DNA of 64,000 bases from Ornithodoros turicata (GCF_037126465.1 NC_088206.1:50448841-50512840); one strand, 5' to 3'. Counted from the first letter of the stretch, positions 1 through 12,215 are shown. Program-made: numbers and translations. The notes: a model not told the origin generated them from the sequence alone.

Positions 1-175
1 CTTCCAGTTATGGCTTGCCCCCTCAGTGGTAGGGGTGCCTTACACATATAAAGAAAGAGGACAAATGGATTTGAACTGGCTTTGGCTACAATACCCAAAG
101 CAAAAAGAAGCACAAAACCTGTTGGTTATCTGTATATAACTTTATTGTGTATTTTGTTTGTGTTCTTTGTCTTAG

Positions 176-553
176 GTTTGCAGCCCATCAGCACTGATGA
201 GACTTCAAGGACAAGCAGGAGGATCTGCCACATTAGATGAGTGCAAGGCCCTCGCTGAAGCTTTATTCGGCCGCCTAAGCAGCACATTATCTGCGAAGAC
301 AAGGCGGAAAGTTGCAAGAATGCTGAGGAAGGCTCTCTCTGTGATAGCTGGAGATGAAAATGATGCTAAACCTGCTGCGGCATCTCCGAACAATGAAGTG
401 TCACAACATGTGCAAACAGTGCCAACGGTAATGGGACAAGCCACATCAAAGCCAATCACTGCAGAAATGCAAATGATTACAGGAATATTTCTAGAACCTG
501 ATGTTCCAACTACTTCCGAGATTTCAGAAGATCACACATATGCGCAAAAATAA
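176..553 (+). CDS. Terminal exon of a second, upstream MULE-type gene copy (copy A, partial)
   Basis: Acceptor tttgtcttag then 125 codons to TAA at 551-553, starting VCSPSALMRLQGQAGGS and ending SEDHTYAQK. The preceding ~170 bp of intron and the following ~600 bp also resemble the region around 28221-28601. The rest of this copy would lie upstream of the window. About 37 of 126 residues differ from copy B, yet the frame is open and the length nearly the same. This suggests either a fairly old duplication under constraint or two members of one family. Confidence 0.65.
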   Translation, partial: VCSPSALMRLQGQAGGSATLDECKALAEALFGRLSSTLSAKTRRKVARMLRKALSVIAGDENDAKPAAASPNNEVSQHVQTVPTVMGQATSKPITAEMQMITGIFLEPDVPTTSEISEDHTYAQK

Positions 554-559
554 ACAAAC

Positions 560-1160
560 CATAGAGGACGGTCACAAAGGTTTAGATGTTCATGTGCTTC
601 GCCTCGGCAACTGTGTTCTAACGTACGCTTGGTTGCATTGCTTTTAATTGTATAGCATTTGTGACAAGAGAGGCAAGAGTCTTCAAGAAAGTTGGAATTA
701 GAAATCATGCACACTGAGTTCCACAATTTATTTTTATCAAGGACGTTTTTCACAGTTTTTTTTTAAAACTAGCTTTTTACAGCGCCTGTTTGTTTTGTTC
801 CATAGAGGACGGTCAGTACACTTGCTATTATTGTAGACCTCTACCCAATATAGGCCAGTTAGATCACACAGCTCGGTTGATTCATTGTATGATGCACGGA
901 AATTCATCTCTTCAGTGACCTCAGTGAGCAAATTACACGGTTGGTAAAGTTTTGAGAATTTTTGCTAGTCTCGTTGATCCTTACCAATATGAGTCTGTAA
1001 TACTAACCCGTAATAATGAGCCTGTTGGCTTGCACTTTAGCCATTGCATCTGGATCCTTGGCAGTTATTTTCAGCGTACTCTGACCAAGCCATCATCAGC
1101 TTCCAATCTGCCCAACAATTGTGCACCAACTATTCTTTTCGATACTAGAATGGGTTGCTG
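560..1160. repeat. 3' flank shared with 28605-29230 (duplicated MULE-gene downstream region, copy A)
   Basis: Collinear with 28605-29230, e.g. the shared stretches around acctctacccaatatagg and ccaagccatcatcagcttcc. Copy A lacks about 15 bp present in copy B near 1075, which introduces a stop in the minus-strand reading frame described at 28980-29237. Confidence 0.75.
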
Positions 1161-1170
1161 TTCTAAGTAG

Positions 1171-2246
1171 TTGTCGGAAACTCATTTGGTGTAGTCATTG
1201 TATTGATACATGGATGGTGTGAAGAATTGTCTGAAGAAATTAAGAAGGCAATAGCAGCAGGGCAGGTTTCAGAATCAAATTTGCAACCAGATTCCGAGCA
1301 TGTGCCAGGCAGCTGGGAATACACCCACCCAGAGGATTTTTTAAAAATTCATGCTTAAAAGGACCTTTGCATCATCCACTCATGGATGCAGCATTGTAAA
1401 TTTGTAATGTAACAGCACATGACGATCATTAATAATCATGCCGTTAGCATCCATGAAATCCGTGAACACTTTGAACCAGCATTGAGCTTTATGCCGCTGG
1501 TTGGGCGTGAAACCATCAATCTTTAAACTTTCATACCATTTTCCAAATTGCCAAACACTGGCACCAGTTGAGCAACATGGCTCATGTATTGTGTCATCTC
1601 AAACGAATTGGATAGTACTTTGAGGCTTTTATCAGTAAAATGGTCTTCCTATTAACTTTCCAGCTCATTCCTGCAACAATCTGATGGTTGATGAAAGACG
1701 CACAAATGGTTGATGAAAGACAGTTCATGTGACCACTCCTCTGTTCGCTTGGTTCAGGGTATGCCCCTTGAAGAAATCGTTGTTCACAGAAACAAGCTGT
1801 AACTGTCCAGGAAAGTTTAGATTATGTGGTGGACCTATGAATTTGTTATTGCCTTGAACAGCCAATCCTCACTCGGAGGTAAAACTTGCCATGTTGACTA
1901 TACTAGCCATTAGCACCGAACTCCAGTATTTTTTCATGCCCTGCACTTTGACACACACGACTGACCTTTTCTGACTTTTTGCAAGAGCAGTTTTTGGGAA
2001 GAAATGGGCCGCAAAAGCTCAGGTTAAAACTCTGACCACCACTGAGGCCTGCCTAAAATATGTGATGTAAGTTTGCTGCAATCCTCTGCAGCAGAAATGT
2101 AGCATTGAAGTTCAAATTCAGACATTCTGCTGCATGCACTACACATGATGTGTCTTGATGCATTTCTATTGCTTACAGCATGCAGCACTGACTCATAATT
2201 TTGCTGCTATATCATAATTAAGTATTTTTCGTGTTTTTCTACATTA
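1171..2246. other. No recognisable feature
   Basis: AT-rich DNA without a long reading frame. The 2080-2230 part has CTGCAGCAGA-type words resembling the degenerate repeat at 2580-2880. Confidence 0.5.
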
Positions 2247-2570
2247 GTGCTTCGAATGCGCCTTGATGTGGCTTTCACAGCGCAGTGGTGTTACGGCTTG
2301 AGACAAGTTGACTCTCCCCAATGCTGTCACATTCTTCTCCATTGCCCACATTACCAACCTTCCCGAACCGTTCTCGCCAGATCTGTTAACGTGGGTCAGG
2401 TGACGATGGTGCTACACTCTCTTCACCTTTCTGGATACCATAGGAGTTCGATCCTTATTGTAAAGGGGCTCATTATTTCATTCCCCTCATCACCACCAGC
2501 AATGGGGTAGAGTATCGTCCTTGGCGATGAAGCTCCCCATCCATCATCTCACAAGAAAGTTGTTGTTGTA
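2247..2570 (+). pseudogene. 5'-truncated LINE: ORF2 C-terminus and 3' tail
   Basis: The frame reads RMRLDVAFTAQWCYGL..., then CCHILLHCPHYQPSRTVLAR, the Cys/His-containing segment found at the very end of ORF2 in I-group LINEs (compare the minus-strand LINE at 45210-45800). The 3' part continues through caatggggtagagtatcgtc and ends near gttgttgttgta, a simple-repeat tail usual for these LINEs. Most of the element is missing. Family assignment is from the motif and my recall of this 3' tail. Confidence 0.55.
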
Positions 2571-2579
2571 TGTCAGGGA

Positions 2580-2890
2580 TGCAGCATTAAGCTGTAATTC
2601 TGTTACTACAGCATGTGTACAGCACTTCTACTGCGATTTTGCAGTACGCAGCCAAGCTGCAGTTTTGTGCTCTAATCCTGGTGCAACAGCAGTTGTGTAC
2701 AATTTTGCTGTGCGCAGCAGGGCACTCAGTTGTATTTCTACAATATCAAATGTGGAGCATCTTTGCTGTGATTTTGCAGTACATAGCAGAGCTGCAGCTT
2801 TCTGCTGTAGTTCTGCTGCAATAGGAGGTATGTAGCATTTGTGCTCTTTGCAATAATTTTGCTGCACGCAGCAGGGACGCAACATTCAGT
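2580..2890. repeat. Degenerate tandem repeat, ~65-86 bp units
   Basis: The phrase attttgcagtacgcagc / attttgctgtgcgcagcagg recurs near 2636, 2701, 2771 and 2857. Units are diverged and uneven in length. The open frames here are by-products of the repeat. Confidence 0.55.
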
Positions 2891-3049
2891 TGAATTCACA
2901 CGATAACAGCAAATTTGCAGCACTTTTGGTGTCATTTAGCTGTAGGGGATTGTGAGGCACTCTGAGACGAAAAAGTTTCAGTGATAGCTGTTTAGTGATG
3001 GCATAAAGGTGGATGGGGGGAGGAGATTCTGGGGTCAGCAGAAGAGTGT

Positions 3050-3204
3050 CTGAAGCACAGTGGCGAATCCGGGGGGGGGGGGGGCAATCGCCCCCTTCCC
3101 AAAACATCGGTGCATTGATTTTCCTCTCACCCCTCCCTAACTATACGCGCTCCGACAAAGAAACTCCCCCAAACCGAATGTCTAGATCCGCCTCTGCTGA
3201 AGCA
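3050..3204. mobile_element. Small hAT-like MITE (3058-3196) with 8-bp TSD
   Basis: 139-bp element with ends CAGTGGCGAATCC and (reverse) CAGAGGCGGATC, flanked by the perfect 8-bp duplication ctgaagca (3050-3057 and 3197-3204). A G-run follows the left end. The CAG-GGCG ends and 8-bp duplication are diagnostic of hAT elements; there is no coding capacity. Confidence 0.85.
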
Positions 3205-4284
3205 TCCAGTAAAGCGCTTCTGGTTCAGCATTCAGCACCATGAGGGGCCGGGAGTGCTTCTCGCCTCTCGCCCTTCTCGCCTCGAACCCGGGCAAGGCCA
3301 CAAGTCAAGAGGAGCCGACTGCCATGTCAAGGAGGTCCCCCTCCCGCCTGCCCCCCTAAGGGGCTCACTTTTTGCACTCCGTTAGCGGAGCCCCACGTGA
3401 CTCGACTCTATCACGTGACATAGAGCTGACGGTGCGCTGCCGCACGCCGGCGGCTGTCCGGCTGTCTGCGAGCACCAGCAGAAACCACCAGGCTGGTTTG
3501 CAACTGGGTTTCGCTTCCGCTATTCGTATAGGTTTCATGCTACGTGGGGGAAACCTTACTGCTTTGTCTTGCGCAAAATAACGTTTGCCAAAAGAGATTC
3601 GAACGAGATTATAGCGTTGCAACGCATACACTTATTTAAAATTATCTGCAACAAACATGCATGATAGTGCCTACGATGGGGCTCCTCAGACTTTTTTAAA
3701 AATTTACGCGTTACCCATGCAACCCAAGGGACGTTTACCTACAGTAACGTTTCGTGCCTCCTAGTATTACATGTGTCTCGCTCCGCAAGGTACATGCTCG
3801 AGGAAGGTGGTCAATATGAAGGCAGCATCTAATTTCTCAGCATCAGAACTGCTCCTGATGTTTTAGATGCTGATGAAATGTTGATGGACTTGTTTGCCTG
3901 TTTATTGGAGACATTTCTTCGGCCAGAGACAAACAAAAATTTCCACACATGAAACGTTGGCATCGAAATAGCTTGTGTGATGATGAATAAGTGGGTGTTG
4001 ACAAGACTACAGGTTTACTTGCACGACTGTCTACAGCGATTGCCGTTAAGCGTACAGCCGTACAGCGATTGCCGTTGAGACGCTGGCTGAATGCGGACTG
4101 CCTGGGACAACGACAGGGTCACTCCCAAATTGTTCTTCGAAGGAGTTCGTTCCTTAATTTATTGGAACCGACGGGCCCTTCGTGTGACACAGCTGTGGGA
4201 TGGTTATTATGTAGATGGATATGTTACGCTTTGTTGCGCATATGCTTAGGGGTTTCATCTCCCCCAACGCCCCGAAATGCAGTG
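3205..4284. other. No recognisable gene
   Basis: Contains a C-rich stretch (3241-3360) and otherwise mixed sequence. The frame at 3991-4377 runs into a dispersed repeat and has no recognisable motif. Confidence 0.4.
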
Positions 4285-4299
4285 CTATGTCTTCGCGGT

Positions 4300-4460
4300 A
4301 GGCTCATGGGAATAGACCTCAACCCGAGAAACGTCATCACGACGTTGGTAGACAGGCTGGAACCGAAACAAATCTGAAGTGGGGTGGGGCTGGATTCCAC
4401 GAGTGGGCACTTGTTCGCTGCTTCCTATTGAGAGACAAGTAGGACCGAAGGCAGGAGCGG
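4300..4460. repeat. Dispersed repeat also present at 39380-39520
   Basis: Shares aatagacctc, gagaaacgtcatca and cctattgagagacaagtagg with the interior of the hAT element at 39307-39751. It is followed at 4454 by a hAT-like end (CAGGAGCGGATT) and runs of G and C. Confidence 0.6.
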
Positions 4461-4560
4461 ATTGAAGGGGGGGGGCGACCCCCCCCCCCCCCCCCACGAA
4501 ACCAAAGCCGCCATCGCCACAGCAAAATACAAGGTTTTTCACGACCCATATGTCGTCTGG

Positions 4561-5226
4561 ACTTTGTACACATTTGGTTCAGCGGAAAAATAGAGGTTAA
4601 ATTACTTTTGAGCAACAGTGAAATTTGTCATCTTCAGTAGTCATTTTTCTTTAAAATAACTTCAATTCCTTGAATTGAGCTTCAAAATTTGGCAAGTCAA
4701 CCCCACATCTTCTCGACAGAAATGAAAAGTCGATGTCAAACTTCGTCAAACTGGCCATGGACATCGCTCGTAATGAAGTCGTTTTTGTATGAAGTCCAAA
4801 TGACATGATGCGTGAAACACACTGTAGTGCGACTATTTGGGGAACTTAGCGTTCTACCAGTCGATGTGCTCGGCGACTCACACAGACTTCTCCTTACGTT
4901 GCTAGCACTAACCGAGCAGTGAGTGCTGTCGAGGCTGCTTCTTCACGTTATGAAAACGGTTTGTGCATATGCACGTAAATCGAATCTCTGCTGGCCTATG
5001 TTTTTGTGGGTTTCACACATTTCTTGAACCATTGTGAATGCGACGCACCGAACTATCCGCACTAGACCTCATAGACGTAATTTCTACATTTTCTCTTGTC
5101 TGGTAAGAGTTACGAAATGCAAATAAAAATGTTCGCGCGGAAGGGCGTTTGCAAGCAGTCTTGTTGCATAGTATACCCTTTTGCCTGTGGCTGCTTGTCC
5201 CACCTGATACGATTTGTGCGTATATA
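4561..5226. other. No recognisable feature
   Basis: Mixed composition, no long frame and no repeat boundary I can define. Confidence 0.4.
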
Positions 5227-5862
5227 CAGGGTGTCTCACCGAAAAAGGGCTAGGGGCTAAAGAAAAAACGGAGTGCTCTACACAAATGGAACCAACTGTA
5301 CGTTCTTGGCAGTTGTGTGGTCTATCCAAAAATATTTTTTCATCGCCCCTTGTAAATTAGCGGTAATCAATTTTCAAACTTTTTAATTATCGGTTTTAGC
5401 TCTCAGATGTCAATGAGGAAGTTGTAGTACATGTCGAAAAAGACACAACTGAAGTGGTTCGAGGCCGCTATGGCTTGTGGTTTCGTTTTTTCCCCGGTTT
5501 AAAAGTTGGTTTCAGATGCCGTGCGGACCGCAGATTGCTGCCCACAATCCGGCACCCGCGCGCGACGATTCCAGCGCCCTCCGGCGTACATTGACCTTGA
5601 GATTAGCGCTTGGAGACCATCCTTGGGCCATGTCACACAAGAGGAAGATATTTCACCTGTTTCACGGCACACCTATCAGAGTGCACTGCAATCGTCGCGC
5701 GCGCGCGCCGACTTATGGGGAGCGGTCTGTGATGCGCGCGGCTCCTGAAACCAGTCTTTAAACCCGGGAAAAAACGAAACCACAAGCCATAACAACCTCG
5801 AACCACTTCAGTTCTGTCTTTTTCGACATGTACTACAACTTCCTCATTGACATCTGAGAGCT
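5227..5862. mobile_element. Foldback element with CAGGGTGTC-type end
   Basis: A CAGGGTGTCTCACCG end lies near 5229. Inside, two ~106-bp arms at 5398-5503 and 5757-5862 are near-perfect inverted copies (left arm starts agctctcagatgtc, right arm ends gacatctgagagct). The ~250-bp GC-rich loop has CGCG-rich words. The right outer end matching CAGGGTGTC was not found, so the element is incomplete or rearranged. Confidence 0.6.
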
Positions 5863-7398
5863 CCGTCTCGCAGCCTCAGCCTTCTTGCGCTGCTGCTCCT
5901 CCGCACAGCTTTCAAAACCCACGTCGCGCCACGTAGACGCTTGTGAACCACAAGCACTTGGCGACAGAAACGGCTGGATGTACCATGTGACTGGAAATGT
6001 CATTTTGACGTATGCCGTGCGTGTCGACCGGCTCGACCAAGTCGCCAAATGCCAAATCTCGCTGGTTTTCCTGGTTTTTGATTGGCGCTGAGCAGGCGAG
6101 ATGAGCAGCGTTGTTCGGACTCGCTTTATGGTGCTTCAGTTTCAGTCAAAAGATGAGTATTTGAGGCACTGCCGTGGATTTCATGTGACTCCTTTCGGTA
6201 TCTCCAGAGTATTGGAGAGTTCCCAACACACTTTATGTATGAAATATCAGTCTTCTCTATCCTGCGTGTTTCATTGTTGTGATATTGCATGAGAAGTAGT
6301 CACGAAGCCTCTGTAAATCACAAATAATTTTATACTTGCACATCGATGTAGCTCAGTGCATGTTCCTGTCGTCTCATTGTGCTGCAAAGTGCATCAAGAA
6401 GACTTAGACGTACTTCTAAATAGCCCAGCTTTTCAGAAACACTACCGCTAATGCTTCGAGCGAGAGTCGAACTGATTGTGTTACCGGTTCGGGCTCGAGC
6501 ACAAGGGTTCAGCCAGAAGGCAAGCAACTATTTGTATTTATTTCACTTCCGTGAGAAATGGTGGTCATGCACAAAAGGCAGCTAGGGATTCATGAACAGT
6601 TCAAACCAGTTAATTCGAAATGGTTCGTTTCAAGAACAGGTTCGACACTACGAACTGTCCAGCGAAACACGATCGACTCGCGCCCAAGCACAGCCGGCTA
6701 GGGTGCCTGCATGCGCGTTCCCCTCCTCCGTCGTCGTTGACAGCCCCACTTGGCCTATTCCCGTTTCGCCTAATGCTTCCTACCAGATTATCCCCTAATC
6801 CCTCGCCATGTTCCCTCCCCCAGAACTGCACGGGATCCCAGTTCACCTACTGAAGCGCATCACGTGAAGAAAGAAGGCGGTGCGCGTTTTTCGTTGCACC
6901 ATGTGCTTGATCATCACTAATTTTCATCACACATGCTTACTTTTTCTGCACTCCGTGCCTACCTCACGTATACACACGAAAACACATTCGCCGTGTTGAA
7001 CGAGGGGGTTGCAATTTACATTCAAAGTTTTCACTCGCGAGGCACGATGCCAGAAGAAGCTCAGCATGTTTTTAAAGCGTAACGAGCATAGTTCAACGCC
7101 AATGTTCAATTAGAGTGCTGTCTACACAGTTCCCTCTGAAGTCGGTCCAGGACGCGTACTACCCCACTGTACCGGACTGCTTCCTCTGCTGCCTCTCCAT
7201 CTGTTGACGTCTGTACGGCGCTCATAGCCACAGTTGCTTCGCTGTGCTAACACGAGATTAAAAAAAGTTATGGTACATCCGATGTCCGACAGCATACATA
7301 TGAGATCAGCCTTCGTTCGCCGACTTCAAGTTGATTGCCTCCTCGTCGCGTTGTCAAAAACGACACTTCTTGATCACTCGTCTACTATCTACTAGCAA
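5863..7398. other. No recognisable gene
   Basis: Several short frames only, none with a motif. The word tttcgcctaatg occurs near 6757 and recurs in both orientations at 7930-8013. Confidence 0.4.
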
Positions 7399-7854
7399 AT
7401 GCAACTGAAGATGAACAGCTTGGTAACATCGATAGTCACAGCTTGGTCACTCAGCTTGCCGGTCGAAGGGAAGAGTCCAAGCTGCGAGTTGAAGTATCTA
7501 GAAGGAGCGGTCACAACTTCCAGACTAATGCATCGTTATTCTCCCGCTGGTCTCAGAGAAACCTTCGGCGAATTGCACGAAGAGGTTGACGACACTACTG
7601 GGAAGACAAGTGACATTTGCACATTTTCATTTCGCTGTGTCGGGTCGGAAAATACTGAAAAGTATTATATTGCTTGCAATGGCATTCACGCAAGGCTTGG
7701 TGAAAAGGACAATAAGTCCAGATGTGTCGTTCGAAGAAGAGTTCCTAGACTGTCGAGCCACAGGCGCCGCGAGCCTGGCTCTGATGCAGAACCGCATCAC
7801 TCTGTCCTTCTGGTCACACTGCTTTTTTCGCGACGCTTAATTAGAACTTTGTAG
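7399..7854 (+). CDS. Unrecognised ORF, 151 aa (weak candidate)
   Basis: Longest frame in the first 10 kb with no transposon signature. It has a mildly hydrophobic start (SLVTSIVTAWSLSL) that could resemble a signal peptide, and then is hydrophilic and Arg-rich. A second overlapping + frame is open over part of it (7586-7840), which lowers confidence. No domain recognised and no splice context established; it may be chance. Confidence 0.15.
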   Translation: MQLKMNSLVTSIVTAWSLSLPVEGKSPSCELKYLEGAVTTSRLMHRYSPAGLRETFGELHEEVDDTTGKTSDICTFSFRCVGSENTEKYYIACNGIHARLGEKDNKSRCVVRRRVPRLSSHRRREPGSDAEPHHSVLLVTLLFSRRLIRTL

Positions 7855-7925
7855 TGCAGAGTGCACACAGGGGCGGAGCCATCCCCTGCTGACGTCAATC
7901 ACTGACAGTAACGCCCACTTGTTGG

Positions 7926-8013
7926 CAGTCCCATTTCGCCTAATGGCAGGCACCCCCTCGCCCTCTTCATCCTAAAAGTCGCATTAGGCGAAATGAGAAT
8001 AGGCGAAATGGGA
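7926..8013. repeat. Inverted/direct CATTTCGCCTA motif cluster
   Basis: cccatttcgcctaatgg at 7930, then gcattaggcgaaatgag and ataggcgaaatggga by 8013: one motif in one orientation and two in the other within 90 bp. Similar single copies occur near 6757 and 24958. Confidence 0.5.
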
Positions 8014-8600
8014 CGTAAGCGATTATCTCACGCACTGTTTTCTACGCTCTAAACGGGCACTAAAATGCAAAAACGACTTGCTCTCAAATGAAAGTCCGTG
8101 TTTTTAATTAGCACCAATCCAATAAGACAGCAGGAGAAGCGCGCGCATACCTATCGTGGGCGTGTGGATTTGGGACGGGTCCGATCGTAGTGTTCCGTAT
8201 ATGCGCGGCATGATGCGCACTGCTGCATTTTTCAATACCGATTCACTGAAGTAGCCTACAGCAGTTCGCGCGAATGTTCCGCTGACAACATTTACCTTCA
8301 CGTGCTTCGGACAGCGACGCCCGTCCGCTTCGCAACGTGCGCTACGTGCGCTATGTTTTTCACCGGGACTGCTCCATGGCACGGTACGCGCAGCATGGAC
8401 TCATAACACCGATGCACAAGCTGAAGCGTCGTTCGCTGATTAGTGCCGAAGCATGAAAGAGTCCGGTATAATTTTGATTGTAGCTTCGTAACGGAATCAA
8501 AGTTTTGAATTATGATAACAAGTACGAAATTAACATAGCGTGTAACGTAATCTGAAGTGAACTTGATTTTGCATTTTAGTGCCGCTTTAATAACACAGAA

Positions 8601-9035
8601 GTATGTACAAAACCTAGGTGTGCATGAGCACTGGCTACAGTGGACTGTCAGATGACCAGATGGAGTTCTGGCCAGGGTGGAAGCATGCTACATCAATCGA
8701 ACATTCGGGTAACGGCCTGGCTGCACGACATAGACTTTGCCGCAGCTCAACGGGATGGAATAAACCACGCCGAAGTCGCACTGAACGGAAGCGTTGCGAT
8801 GGCGCACATCACAGGTTGTAGGTTGTTTGGGCTGGTTTACGTTTGGACATAGAGCTTGCAACATGTGCGGTGCCGAAAATACAATATTGGTGGCATATCT
8901 TCAGGCAACGGCAGTCAGGCCGTTGCCTGAATGTTCGATTGATGCAGCCCGCTTCAACCCTAGGCAGAACTCCATCTGGTCATCTGGCAGTCCACTGTAG
9001 CCAGTGCTCATGCACACCTAGGTTTGAACATACAT
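8601..9035. mobile_element. Foldback MITE with ~125-bp inverted arms
   Basis: Arm 8601-8735 is the inverted copy of 8910-9035 (ggtgtgcatgagcactgg against ccagtgctcatgcacacc). Near the loop, ttcaggcaacgg and ccgttgcctgaa (8900-8931) form a 12-bp hairpin stem. The frames at 8618-9037 are explained by this symmetry. No target-site duplication was identified. Confidence 0.7.
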
Positions 9036-9800
9036 AAAACAGTACGTGTGTGAGATAATCGGGGCTGTTCCCCATCCCTATCTCGACCAACCTTGAAAGG
9101 TAATACTTGAACACAGGGCAGGCTTTGATCAACTTTTGTTTGCCACTCATGTTCAGGTGTTTGATGATATCTTGTTTTTACTTCTGGGACCCCCTTTGGG
9201 GGAATTTTGTTGATGTAATCTTGTGCGCGTGACCGCTTGAATTGTTGCTATTGATAAGTAATTTGTTTTTGCGATGTTTGTGATCACGTGTTTTTTCTGT
9301 ACAAATACCCCTTCCGAATAAAATTTTCGCTTAGTTGAGAGTATGCAGGTCTAAGTCTCGTTTATGTTCCTAACCGACTTTGTCCGTGTCTTCTATGCTG
9401 TATATTAGCAAATTATGAACGTTTACCAACTACCCCGCTTTGTCTCTCTAGTCAATAATCTGTAACATGTTTACTATAAAAGGAAAGTGTCTGGCGGGTG
9501 AATGCCAGTGAATGACCCACTGAAAGAATTGTAGAGGAGATGGTGCTTCTTATGCCTTTGGTGACTCGAACGTGATTGCCACCATGTACAAAAAACGCGT
9601 ACAATAACACAGCGGTTCATAATCTCATAGCGTACGAGATGAGGTATCGATGAGGTCAAGCGGTTCATAGCTTGTATGTCTCTTTCTCATTTTTGTTTTT
9701 CCCCTAAGTGATCGAAAGTACGTTATTAACGCGAAGTTCGGTGAAATGATTTATTTGATGTATTCATTCCAAACAAGTCTATCCTACTTAATTTGTAGAG
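9036..9800. other. No recognisable feature
   Basis: AT-rich, with short frames only. Confidence 0.4.
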
Positions 9801-9819
9801 CAATTTTTTTTTATCGCAG

Positions 9820-10075
9820 TTGGAATAACATTTTTCTTATCTTGGGTTCCTCATTTTTCGGCCTTTCGATAATTCAGTTTTCTGACTTTTCAGCCTTTTG
9901 AGTTTCGGCTTCTGATAATTCGGCCTTATGATTGCCACCCGCAGGACACGAACCAACATCTTCTGGATTACCGGTTCAGGGCTCTACCTATTGAGCTAAG
10001 CTAATACGCCTCCCCAATGACTTCCAATGGTGCGTCATCTGAAGGGACAAGCCACATCCGCTCACTCACTCATTC
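9820..10075 (-). repeat. tRNA-derived SINE-like sequence (tRNA-Thr-like head)
   Basis: On the minus strand, box A TTAGCTCAATAGG (plus 9987-9999) and box B GGTTCGTGTCC (plus 9944-9954; one base off consensus) are spaced as in a tRNA. Between them an imperfect 5-bp stem with loop CCGGTAA would give anticodon GGT (Thr). There is no intact acceptor stem, and an AT-rich tail continues to about 9800 on the 3' side. This fits a SINE or tRNA pseudogene, not a functional tRNA. Confidence 0.5.
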
Positions 10076-10089
10076 AACTTTCACTCTTA

Positions 10090-12050
10090 CATGTTTTCTC
10101 ACTCAAACACACACATTCATATGTCGAGGCGACGCAAGCAGCATCTGTTGAACACGATGGAAATTGATGTTCTGAGGCTGGAACATAGAAGAAAGGATAA
10201 CACACAGAGCCTCAAGTGCCTAAGAACAATGAACGAAGGAAGTCACTGATAAGGTTAGCGAGCTGTAGGACCTCTTCGTAACGGCAGGTCGAGCCTCTTT
10301 TTTAGGCTCCTCCTAATGGCCAGACTCCCTTATAATTTGATGTTAACATTGCCTTGAGTTTGAGGGAAAACACAGGACGAGAAGAACACACGACAGACTC
10401 ACGAACCAGCAATGAAGCTTTAATACACAATGTGCAAGGGAGACAGGGTAAAAAGAAAGTGTACATTTCGGCATCTCGGCGTAAGTGAATGTGGTGCACT
10501 ATTCCCCCGTTTTAAACTTCCCCATCCCGATTCCCCGGGCACGAACCAACCGGCTCATCTCCACCGTCCCCAATGCACCCGTCGCATTTCCCACGCCTTA
10601 TGACCCGCAAGTTGGCAGCGCTGTTGTACCATCTGGCGTCATTTGTTTGTAAACATGGAGAGGTCTATTAGCCAAGATTAGAGAAGTTATCCGGGGGTAA
10701 CGGGGTTAAGGAGGGAGAGTGACCAAACCTTCTGGGAAAGGACAATGCTAAGTTGGCTCACACATCCTTTGTGGTTGCTATGGGCTTTTTTTCACAGCGC
10801 TTTATGCGCATGCGCATGACCTTGAGGCGCCGAAGAGGGGTTATCTCCGTCTTGGCGCAGTATGGGGACGGCAGAAGTAGGGACCAGTGGGGATACCGCA
10901 CGAACGGCGCGAGCTCGTCGGTCCCACACCGGACCGGTTTTGGTCCTTTGTGATACCTGATTGTGATTCGCTAGAGAGCCGCTATACGATACGACGCGTA
11001 TGTGAAAAAGGTTCATTAGGGAGGATTCTAGTAGGGTGCGGGATAGGGTGCGGGTGTGTCTTGGCAGGAGATTATACAGAGTGTCCTTTTTAAAACAGAT
11101 TTTTCATAAAAAAAACTACAGGGACTATAGTCCAGTCCAGTATAGTATAGTCCAGTCCACTATATGCCCAGAAGAAGAACAGTCTCTGTTCGAAATATCG
11201 GCGGCTTCTGTCCTGAGGCAACTCCCTTCCTACAGGGACTATAGACATCCTGTTTTCACTTCTATCATCTCTGGGCCGGCGGACGTTCTTGGCCATCTGT
11301 TGCTCAACCGTCGAATGACTAAGTACCTAAAAATCGTTAATTAACTTTTTAATTATAAAAGCTACAAGGTCGTCCCAATGGGAACATATGGTCCCTTCTG
11401 TCACCTGATACCGTTGCCCAAAAATCCGTTCGATAGATCGTCCGCAAAAAAAATCCATGAAGGAACACCATTTTTTTCTTCTCGTTATATTGTTCATTAC
11501 GCATCTTCGGAGACGCGTCTTTCCTTCAGTGCATCGCCCACCTCAGTAATGCTGGAGTGCAGGTAGACGCAATCACATGCGACAACTCGACATCAAACCG
11601 TTCTGCACTGAACGCTTTAGGTATGTTGACACACATACAATGATCTGCAACATGTTTCTCATGGCTGTCATCAATGTCTACTTGCAGGGATCAGTGGCGG
11701 AAGTGTTCCCAGTGGGCGAGGCACAAAGGCTCTCAACACATCGTTCCAGCACCCCTGCTATGAAGATAAAAGGGTGTTCTGCACCTATGACCCACCACAC
11801 TGTTCAAGTGCATTAGGAACAACCTCGTCAAAGTGGGAAAGTTCATGGTGAGAGCAGCCAGTAATAAATGGCCAAGTGCTGACTGTATCCTGACAAAATT
11901 CTTTTGAAGCTTCCAAATGGGGAAGTGTGGCATAAACACTACTCAGCACTTCTCGATTACGATCTGCAGCAAGGCGGGCTACGTGCGGCACCAAAATTGA
12001 CAAGGGCTCACATATTCCCGAACACATTTCAGAAAATGAGTGTTAATTAA
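10090..12050. other. No recognisable gene
   Basis: Contains cacacaca-like and GC-rich patches and a segment at 10600-10720 resembling 39610-39700 (ctggcgtcatttgtttgtaa). Near 11093 is an acagagtgtcc word reminiscent of CAGGGTGTC element ends, without an identified partner. Confidence 0.4.
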
Positions 12051-12051
12051 G

Positions 12052-12215
12052 CTAGCAGTCCAGGTCTGTAGATGTGCAGTGGAAGTGTACGTTGGCGATT
12101 TCTGCTTCTAAAAAATCATCAATCTTTTGCGCGATGTGTTGCGCCACCTTTTCACTCCCCTCCTGCGAAAAGTGGATATCCACTATTCCTGACGATTCTG
12201 TTCTCCTCAGGATAT
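12052..12215 (-). pseudogene. CR1-like LINE ORF1, esterase C-terminal end
   Basis: Encodes ...ESSGIVDIHFSQEGSEKVA and ends with a stop at 12052-12054. DIHFSQEG is the Asp-x-His block (block V) of SGNH hydrolases, here the last catalytic motif of the ORF1 esterase. The frame is continuous with 12582-13013 if the solo LTR between them is removed. Confidence 0.6.

Noticed and set aside
1..175. Extra exon upstream of the terminal MULE exon
   Set aside because: Similar to 28057-28220 but the frames are not conserved between copies; treated as intron.
2521..2935. Four overlapping ORFs with Cys/Ala/Ser-rich products
   Set aside because: Open in several frames at once over a degenerate tandem repeat; no domain.
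7868..7890. hAT-like end CAGGGGCGGAG
   Set aside because: No matching opposite end or target duplication found nearby.
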